Of a stretch of DNA of 64,000 nt, positions 58,282-64,000 are shown in pieces. Under the pieces are notes generated by a model. That model was not told the DNA's origin and made no database searches. It was given only the letters and a program-made list of their open reading frames with translations. The stretch comes from Zafaria cholistanensis (GTDB taxonomy: Bacteria; Actinomycetota; Actinomycetes; Actinomycetales; Micrococcaceae). Numbering within the stretch: the stretch's first letter is position 1; each line of letters starts with the position of its first letter. A program made the position numbers and the translations under genes. The stretch covers positions 111,370 to 175,369 of the forward strand of contig NZ_BKDJ01000009.1 in NCBI RefSeq assembly GCF_008580665.1, written 5' to 3'.

Positions 58282-58393
58282 GCATGACGTTCTGGCACCA
58301 TCTGGACTACACGCGCCATGCAGTGCTACCGCCCGGTCGCCAGGCCCCGAAAGGCACTTCCGACAAGCGATAACACTGCATAGCAGCTTGGAC

Positions 58394-59731
58394 TCAGTCC
58401 AGGTAGTCGCGCAGCACCTGGGACCGCGACGGGTGGCGCAGCTTCGACATGGTCTTGGACTCGATCTGGCGGATGCGCTCGCGGGTGACCCCGTACACCT
58501 TGCCAATCTCGTCCAGCGTCTTGGGCTGGCCGTCGGTCAGCCCGAAGCGCATGGCGACCACGCCGGCCTCACGCTCGGACAGGGTGTCCAGCACCGAGTG
58601 CAGCTGCTCCTGGAGCAGGGTGAAGCTCACCGCGTCCGCCGGAACCACTGCTTCGGAGTCCTCGATGAGGTCGCCGAACTCGGAGTCGCCGTCCTCGCCC
58701 AGCGGGGTGTGCAGCGAGATCGGCTCGCGGCCGTACTTCTGGACCTCGACGACCTTTTCGGGGGTCATGTCCAGTTCCTTGGCCAGCTCGTCCGGGGTGG
58801 GCTCGCGGCCCAGGTCCTGGAGCATCTGGCGCTGGACGCGGGCCAGCTTGTTGATGACCTCGACCATGTGCACCGGGATGCGGATGGTGCGTGCCTGGTC
58901 GGCCATGGCACGGGTGATGGCCTGGCGGATCCACCAGGTCGCGTAGGTGGAGAACTTGAAGCCCTTGGTGTAGTCGAACTTCTCCACCGCGCGGATCAGG
59001 CCCAGGTTGCCTTCCTGGATCAGGTCCAGGAAAAGCATGCCGCGGCCGGTGTAGCGCTTGGCCAGCGACACGACCAGGCGCAGGTTGGCCTCGAGCAGGT
59101 GGTTCTTGGCAATCTTGCCGTCGTGGACGATCTGCTCCAGGTCCCAGCGCAGGCGCTTGTCCATGCTGCCGTCGTCGGCCTTGAGCTTCTCCTCGGCGTA
59201 CAGGCCGGCCTCGATGCGCAGGGCCAGGTCCACCTCCTGCTCGGCGTTGAGCAGGGCGACCTTGCCGATCTGCTTGAGGTAGTCCTTGACCGGGTCGGCG
59301 GTGGCGCCGGCCACGAGGACCTGCTGCTGGGGCGCGTCGTCCTCGTCGGAGGTGATGATGAAGCCCTTGGTCTCGTCCTCGGCCGGCGCGGCAGCCGGGG
59401 CGGCCGCCACCTCCTCGGTGGATTCGTCCTCGGCGTCCTCCTCGGCGACCTCCAGGTCCTCGACGACGTCGATCTCCTCGACGACGACGTCGCCCTCGGG
59501 GCCGTCGGGCTCGACGTCGTCCTGGTCCTCGTCGACCTCCGCGGCCTCGGCAGCGGCGGGGGCCGCCTCGGCCTTCTTCCGCCCGCGGGCGGGCTTCGCG
59601 GTGGCCGCATCGCCACCGGCGGCCTTAGCCGCCTTGTTCCGGGCACGTGTGGCAGCCGCCTTCTGCTGCGGCGTCATCTGCACCTCGGCCTCGTTGTTCT
59701 CGGCTGCCGTCGGGCTGCTGGAAGCGGGCAC
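58394..59731 (-). CDS. sigA: Primary sigma factor SigA (RpoD)
   Basis: A 445-residue housekeeping sigma-70 factor. It directs RNA polymerase to -10/-35 promoters. The first 130 residues are acidic and Ala-rich (region 1.1-like tail). Region 1.2 starts at [17 protein letters not shown], region 2 has [19 protein letters not shown] and [20 protein letters not shown], region 3 follows, and region 4 ends [33 protein letters not shown] at 59731 starts the protein. An ECF-type promoter lies 114 bases upstream. The decayed mobile region lies just downstream of the gene. Confidence 0.96.
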   Translation of the reverse strand: MPASSSPTAAENNEAEVQMTPQQKAAATRARNKAAKAAGGDAATAKPARGRKKAEAAPAAAEAAEVDEDQDDVEPDGPEGDVVVEEIDVVEDLEVAEEDAEDESTEEVAAAPAAAPAEDETKGFIITSDEDDAPQQQVLVAGATADPVKDYLKQIGKVALLNAEQEVDLALRIEAGLYAEEKLKADDGSMDKRLRWDLEQIVHDGKIAKNHLLEANLRLVVSLAKRYTGRGMLFLDLIQEGNLGLIRAVEKFDYTKGFKFSTYATWWIRQAITRAMADQARTIRIPVHMVEVINKLARVQRQMLQDLGREPTPDELAKELDMTPEKVVEVQKYGREPISLHTPLGEDGDSEFGDLIEDSEAVVPADAVSFTLLQEQLHSVLDTLSEREAGVVAMRFGLTDGQPKTLDEIGKVYGVTRERIRQIESKTMSKLRHPSRSQVLRDYLD

Positions 59732-59844
59732 GAATTACCTTTCTCGCGGTTTGTCCGCGGTGCCACCTGCCGGTAACACCACTATGACCCTGTCAAGTCC
59801 GGGTCCCGCCGCATGGCGGGCCGGAAACAGGGCCCATCTACTGC

Positions 59845-59870
59845 AACGCCTGCTTCCGTCCTCTTGTTCC
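59845..59870 (-). promoter_or_regulatory. SigR/SigH-type ECF promoter of sigA
   Basis: On the minus strand GGAAC (59870-59866), 17 bases, then CGTT (59848-59845). This matches the thiol-stress ECF consensus with the same spacing as the msrB site. It gives a leader of about 105 bases before sigA. In Streptomyces hrdB also has a SigR promoter, which supports the reading. Confidence 0.55.
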
Positions 59871-59950
59871 CGATGCCCGAAAGCGCCGAAACCGGGCCGT
59901 TCAACCGGCCCCGGGACACGGACCCAACCGGGTCTGCGACTACCAGTGTC

Positions 59951-61246
59951 TCACGTTTCCCCGGGCAGAGGCACCATGAGCGCGCGGTCCCCCCGCCAGG
60001 CGCGCGCGGGGTCGGAGACCCAGTCCGGCATGTGGCCCGAGCCCACCAGGCCGCGCAGCAGGATCCCCAGCCGGTAGTCGGGGCGTTCCGCCACGCACGT
60101 ATCCAGCAGCGCCCCGGCGGCGGTGCCGCGGCCCCGGGCCCACTCAACCCAGGCCGCCAGGCACAGCAGGGCACAGCGGTCCTCAGCCCGGGCGGTCGGA
60201 AGCAGGGCTCCGCACAGCTCCCGCAGCCGGTCCAGCCGGCCCCAGTCCGGGGCATCCGGCGAGGCACCGAGCATGAAGTCCGCCATCCGGCGCACGCACC
60301 GCGCGCGTTCGTTGCCGCGCTCGATCGCGGTCAGCGCGGCCACCCCGTCCGCAGCCGACAGCCCGGCAGCCGCCGGCAGGCAGTCGCGGATCGCCCTGTC
60401 GTGGAGCGCCGCCAGCAGGGCGCCGGTGGCCTGCGGGTCCGCGCGCAGCCCCCGCAGGAGGTCGGGGACGCTGCGCGCGGGGCCGTCCCCGTCCAGGAGG
60501 CGGCACCAGTCCATCAGCAGGGCCGCGCGGCCGGGACGGACCGGTCCGTTCAGGACCGCGGTCACCGCGGCGCGCACGGAACCGGGGTCCACCCAGGGTT
60601 CGGCCCCGGCGCCGAGTTCGGGAACCCCGGGCTCGGCGCCGCGGGGACTGCTGCCTGCCAGGACCAAGTGCAGGTTCGTCTCCGACAGTTCGACTCCCTC
60701 CAGGGGCTTGCCCTGCGGAGGGCAGCAGGAGGGGTTGGCGCACAGGTAGGAGCGCCAGCGTCCACCCCCCACGTGCCACGCGTCCTGGACCGGCATGCCG
60801 CAGGCCTCCAGTTCCCCGGCCAGCGCCTCGACCAGGTCCCGCACCGGCGGCACGGCCGCATTCGGGGAGAAGGGCCGGTCCGGAGACAAGGGTCGGTCCG
60901 GAGACAAGGGCCTGTCTGGGGACAAGGGCCGGTCTGGGGCGGCCTGCAGCAGGGGCGGATCCGAGTAGACCACCAGGAAAACGCCGGTGGCGCCCTTGAC
61001 GGTGCGCAGGAAGCGGGCCAGGCGGCCGGCCAGCTCCACCGGTGGCCCCGCCGCCGGGGCACGGGACCGGGATGTCCCGCAGCCCTCCGGCAGGTCGACG
61101 CGCAGTGTGGCATGCAGTGCGTCTCCGCTGGTGAGGACACAGACAAGGCTGTTGCGCGGACGGAAGCCAAGCAGGTGGGGCACCAGGGCCAGGACGCCCT
61201 CGGCGTCGCGGACAGGGACCGGACGGGGATTCGTGGGGGTAGCCAT
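59951..61246 (-). CDS. DUF4192 domain-containing protein
   Basis: A 431-residue protein recognised as DUF4192, an actinobacterial family of unknown function. The core begins RDAEGVLALVPHLLGFRPRNSLVCVLTSG, followed by VFLVVYSDPP, WHVGGGRWRSYLCANPSCCPPQG with a Cys pair, and a helical C-terminal half. Near residue 105-130 four SPDRPL repeats (18-bp units at 60864-60935) form a disordered loop. The ATG at 61246 starts MATPTNPRP, chosen because upstream residues are low-complexity. It lies 219 bases upstream of sigA in the same direction. Confidence 0.84.
   Translation of the reverse strand: MATPTNPRPVPVRDAEGVLALVPHLLGFRPRNSLVCVLTSGDALHATLRVDLPEGCGTSRSRAPAAGPPVELAGRLARFLRTVKGATGVFLVVYSDPPLLQAAPDRPLSPDRPLSPDRPLSPDRPFSPNAAVPPVRDLVEALAGELEACGMPVQDAWHVGGGRWRSYLCANPSCCPPQGKPLEGVELSETNLHLVLAGSSPRGAEPGVPELGAGAEPWVDPGSVRAAVTAVLNGPVRPGRAALLMDWCRLLDGDGPARSVPDLLRGLRADPQATGALLAALHDRAIRDCLPAAAGLSAADGVAALTAIERGNERARCVRRMADFMLGASPDAPDWGRLDRLRELCGALLPTARAEDRCALLCLAAWVEWARGRGTAAGALLDTCVAERPDYRLGILLRGLVGSGHMPDWVSDPARAWRGDRALMVPLPGET
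60864..60935 (-). repeat. 18-bp in-frame tandem repeat (x4) in DUF4192 gene
   Basis: Four 18-bp units (60864-60881, 60882-60899, 60900-60917, 60918-60935) similar to GGAGACAAGGGTCGGTCC encode PDRPLS repeats. They have one to three changes each. Confidence 0.88.
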
Positions 61247-61486
61247 GGCTAGAGCGTGCCCGGCAGCCAGGGCGCGGCGGCAGGGCCGCCGCGCCGGTTG
61301 TGGAGCCTGCACGGGCGGCAGCGTGCCACCGCCGCCTGTGGAGGGGCCGGTGCTGGCGCCGGGCGGCCTGTGCCGCACGCCGGTCTGTGTCAGGCAGAAA
61401 CGGGTACCCGGCAAAGACAGCGCCGGACAAAGACAGCGCCGGGCACAAGCGGCGGGCAGGGGGACGGACCGCGCCCTGCGGCCTGG

Positions 61487-62422
61487 CTAGCCGCCCTCGG
61501 CGGAAGGGCCGCCGTCGTCCGCCTGGCCGGCGAGGAACGCCTCGGCGGCCTCGGCCAGTTCCTCGCCGCCGGGCAGTTCGGCGCCCGGGTTGATCAGCAG
61601 CGACCGCGGGCCGTCCTCGGGGGCGCGGGCGTCGAAGCGGGCCTCGAAGCCGGCAATCATCCGCTGCACTTCGGGGGATCCGGCAACCTGCTCGCCAATC
61701 TCCGCCTCCACCCTCCGCGCGGCCTCGCGCAGCCGGTCGGTGGGCAACCCCAGGCCCAGGGCCGCCCCGAGGTACTCGAGCGCCGCGACGGCCACCTGCG
61801 GGTATTCGGCCTCCGCCAGGTAGTGGGGCACGTGCAGCGAATAGCCCACGGCCTCGCGGCCGGCATCGATCAGCTTCAACTCGACCAGGTGGGCCGCGGC
61901 GGCAGGGATCTCCGCGGTCGGCTTCCAGGTGGAGATGCCCTCGATGAGGTCGGGACGGTTGCCGTGCACGGTCACCCCCAGCGGACGGGTGTGGGGAACG
62001 GGCATGGGGACGGCGCCGAAGGACGCCGCGAGCCGGACGTTCAGGGCCCGGGCCAAAAGCACCACGGCGGCGGCGAACCGCTCCCACTGCAGGTCCGGCT
62101 CCGGACCCGTCAACAGGAGAAAGTCCTGCCCCAGCCCGTCGGTGAGGCGGTACAGCTCAAGCCGCGGCGCCTGGTAGGCGGCGAAGTGGTCGCCCAGAAA
62201 GGAGATCTGGGGCCGGCGGTCCCGGTAGTCAAGGAGCTGGTCGGCATCGAAGGAGGCCAGCAGCTCGGCATCGAGGCTGTCCAGCAGCTCGGCACGCACC
62301 TGGCGCACGACCTGCCCGGCATCGGCGTGCCCCGTCAGCGCCACGACCAGGCCCAGGCCCTGGTTGCGGACCGAGTCGATGGTCCGCTCGTTGAGGGTCA
62401 GCAGCGACATCGGGTCGAGCAC
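61487..62422 (-). CDS. PAC2-family protein
   Basis: A 311-residue protein of the PAC2 family, whose archaeal and eukaryotic members act as proteasome assembly chaperones. Marks are DYRDRRPQISFLGDHFAAYQAPRLELYRLTD, LLLTGPEPDLQWERFAAAV, and GVTVHGNRPDLIEGISTW; the C-terminal half is helical. GTG at 62422 is chosen because AAGGAGTG lies upstream. Role in the actinobacterial proteasome is inferred; no proteasome gene is in this window. The 313-base gap to pepA (62423-62735) holds no gene, only a possible -10 (TACGAT at 62629). Confidence 0.87.
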   Translation of the reverse strand: MLDPMSLLTLNERTIDSVRNQGLGLVVALTGHADAGQVVRQVRAELLDSLDAELLASFDADQLLDYRDRRPQISFLGDHFAAYQAPRLELYRLTDGLGQDFLLLTGPEPDLQWERFAAAVVLLARALNVRLAASFGAVPMPVPHTRPLGVTVHGNRPDLIEGISTWKPTAEIPAAAAHLVELKLIDAGREAVGYSLHVPHYLAEAEYPQVAVAALEYLGAALGLGLPTDRLREAARRVEAEIGEQVAGSPEVQRMIAGFEARFDARAPEDGPRSLLINPGAELPGGEELAEAAEAFLAGQADDGGPSAEGG

Positions 62423-62735
62423 GGGGACACTCCTTCCAGGGACGTTCCGCGGGCGGGGATGCACCGGCGGCCACGCAGGTAGGCAACGTGCCCGGCCCCG
62501 GTTTTCTTCCCGGCCCCCTCCGCCGCGCCTCCCCGCACATTCCCGGCCCCGCTCCAGCGCAGCAGGCCCGGCCGGCGCGCGGACGACGCGCGGCGAATCC
62601 GCACCCCGGCCGCGGCGGCGGCCCGGGCTACGATCGGAGGGAAACGAACCCTTGCGGCCACACCCCTGCTCGGGGCCCGCCGCCGAGCGCGCTTCCGCAC
62701 CGCATTGCCGGGCCGGAACGCATTAAGGACAACCC

Positions 62736-64000
62736 GTGACATCTGCCAGCGAACTCAAGCTCTCCGCCGTTTCCCCCGATATCCGCCGCCTGCCGGCGGA
62801 CGCCGTCGTGGTCGCCGTGGCGCAGGATACCGAGGCTCCGCGCCTGCTGAACTCCCCGCTGGCGCCGCAGGAGACCGCCGCCCTCGAAGCCTCGCTGCCC
62901 CTGCTGGGGATCACCGGGGCCTCCGACGAGGTCCGCCGGCTGCCCTCCACCGACAGCCTCAAGGCCGGAGTGCTGGTGCTGACCGGGCTCGGGAGGCTCG
63001 ACGGCGGCGCCCCCTCCGCGGAGGCGCTGCGGCGTGCCGCCGGGGCGGCCGCGCGGCAGTTGTCCGGCGTGCGCAAGGCGGTCTTCGCACTGCCCGCCCC
63101 GACCGTGGAGGCGGCCGCGGCGGTGGCCGAGGGCGCAGCCTTGGGCGCCTATGCGTTCACCGGACACCGGGCCCAGGCACCGGAGGCCCGCCAGGTTCCC
63201 CTGGCCGAGGCTGTGGTCGCGACCGCCGCCAGTGCCGAGAAGTCCCTGCCGGCGGCGCTCAAGCGCGCCGCCGTCGTGGGACGGCGCGTGCGTGCCGTGC
63301 GGGACCTGGTGAACACCGCCCCCAACCTGCTGTACCCGGAATCGTTCGCCGCGGCCGCCCGGGAGGCGGCCAAGCCGTGGCCGGTGAAGGTCACGGTGCT
63401 GGAGGAGAAGCAGCTGGAAAAGGAAGGCTACGGCGGCCTCATCGGCGTGGGGCGCGGGTCCTCGCGTCCGCCGCGGCTGGTCAAGGTCGACTACTCCCCC
63501 GCCCGGCCGGTGGCGCACCTGGCACTGGTGGGCAAGGGCATCACCTTCGACACCGGCGGTATCTCGCTCAAGCCGGGTCTGAACATGCACCTGATGAAGT
63601 CGGACATGGCCGGCGCGGCGACGGTGCTGCAGGCCGTGCTCGCCGTGGCCGAGTTGGGCCTTCCGGTGCGGGCCACGGCGTGGCTGTGCCTGGCCGAAAA
63701 CATGCCCTCCGGTGCCGCGACGCGTCCGGGCGACGTGCTGACGATGTTCGGCGGAAAGACCGTCGAGGTCCTCAACACGGACGCGGAGGGGCGCCTGGTC
63801 ATGGCCGACGGCCTGGTGGCCGCCAGCCGGGAGGAGCCGGATGCGATCATCGACGTGGCGACCCTGACCGGCGCCCAGCTGGTGGCCCTGGGCACCCGCA
63901 CCGCAGGCATCATGGGCGACGACGGCCTGCGCGACCGCGTAAAGGCGGCCGCGGATGCCGCCGGGGAGGCGGCGTGGCCCATGCCGCTTCCCGAGGAACT
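62736..64000 (+). CDS. pepA: Leucyl aminopeptidase, partial (runs off window)
   Basis: At least 421 residues of an M17 leucyl aminopeptidase; the end lies beyond the window. The N-terminal domain covers about residues 1-180. The catalytic domain has GKGITFDTGGISLKPG (metal-binding Lys and Asp), MKSDMAGAATVLQAVLA, ENMPSGAATRPGDVL, and NTDAEGRLVMADGL (catalytic Asp-Glu-Arg). It releases N-terminal residues from peptides in the cytoplasm. GTG at 62736 follows AAGGAC. It is divergent from the PAC2 gene. Confidence 0.95.
   Translation, partial: MTSASELKLSAVSPDIRRLPADAVVVAVAQDTEAPRLLNSPLAPQETAALEASLPLLGITGASDEVRRLPSTDSLKAGVLVLTGLGRLDGGAPSAEALRRAAGAAARQLSGVRKAVFALPAPTVEAAAAVAEGAALGAYAFTGHRAQAPEARQVPLAEAVVATAASAEKSLPAALKRAAVVGRRVRAVRDLVNTAPNLLYPESFAAAAREAAKPWPVKVTVLEEKQLEKEGYGGLIGVGRGSSRPPRLVKVDYSPARPVAHLALVGKGITFDTGGISLKPGLNMHLMKSDMAGAATVLQAVLAVAELGLPVRATAWLCLAENMPSGAATRPGDVLTMFGGKTVEVLNTDAEGRLVMADGLVAASREEPDAIIDVATLTGAQLVALGTRTAGIMGDDGLRDRVKAAADAAGEAAWPMPLPEE

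Noticed and set aside
59791-59796. TTGACA on the minus strand upstream of sigA as a SigA-type -35 box
   Set aside because: No acceptable -10 box is found at 16-18 bases spacing.

Overview
The window is about 64 kb of very GC-rich DNA with GTG and TTG starts, four-base ATGA/GTGA gene overlaps, several apparently leaderless genes, and marker families found only or mainly in Actinobacteria: SepH, DUF3000, DUF3093, DUF3159, DUF3710, DUF4193, DUF4192, DUF5998, DUF6421, DUF6480, DUF7455 and the PAC2 protein. From memory, much of the order (DUF3000, RNase D, dxs, TRAM methyltransferase, permease, two TrkA proteins, DUF3159, OB-fold, DUF3710, dut, DUF3093, DUF4193, sigA) matches the Rv2680-Rv2703 block of Mycobacterium tuberculosis. 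The extra ParC/ParE pair near sigA and overall gene style suggest Micrococcales, probably an Arthrobacter-like member of Micrococcaceae. This is chromosomal housekeeping DNA with a few accessory insertions.

Layout. 1-100 is poly-G, probably an assembly or read artefact at a contig end. 226-4004 holds sulfurtransferase, SufE-like protein, YbaK deacylase, a membrane-anchored hydrolase and MsrB. 4241-7634 is a DUF6421 / SDR / threonine aldolase cassette. 7714-10802 is the conserved DUF3000-RNase D pair, split by an intact 1111-bp IS481-family element inserted at CCTAGG. 10947-15145 holds a DUF6480 peptide, a CobW-like protein without a P-loop, two tandem Rieske lipoproteins and an aldo/keto reductase. 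15245-22076 holds the dxs operon, aconitase and a divergent MarR (PecS/UrtR-like) regulator. 22094-27111 is a potassium/ion module: TrmA-like methyltransferase, APC permease, two TrkA proteins. 27234-33121 is an accessory island encoding PxpA, BCCP, biotin carboxylase, PxpB, PxpC and a divergent PucR regulator. 33268-38220 is the conserved dut/SepH neighbourhood. 38348-45889 holds a phosphatase, DUF5998, a GNAT/acyl-CoA synthetase fusion and ParC. 45933-53703 is a cytochrome bd locus (cydA, cydB, fused cydDC) divergent from a BlaI/M56-protease pair. 53722-56264 holds ParE and DUF7455. 56333-58393 is decayed mobile DNA. 58394-64000 holds sigA, DUF4192, PAC2 and the start of leucyl aminopeptidase.

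The most interesting reads are: (1) three near-identical palindromes TTCTAC-N5-GTAGAA between cydA and blaI, implying that a BlaI repressor and an M56 protease without a sensor domain control the cytochrome bd operon; (2) a complete split biotin-dependent carboxylase (BC, BCCP and the two urea-carboxylase-type carboxyltransferase halves) with PxpA; (3) two GGAAT/C-N17-CGTT promoters, upstream of msrB and sigA, matching the SigR/SigH class; (4) one CTAG serving as stop codon for two convergent genes at the IS481 end; (5) short tandem duplications lying across the stop codons of at least seven genes; and (6) twin palindromes with opposed TTGACA boxes between acnA and its divergent MarR gene. Assignments rest on motif reading and memory of families; no database search was run.
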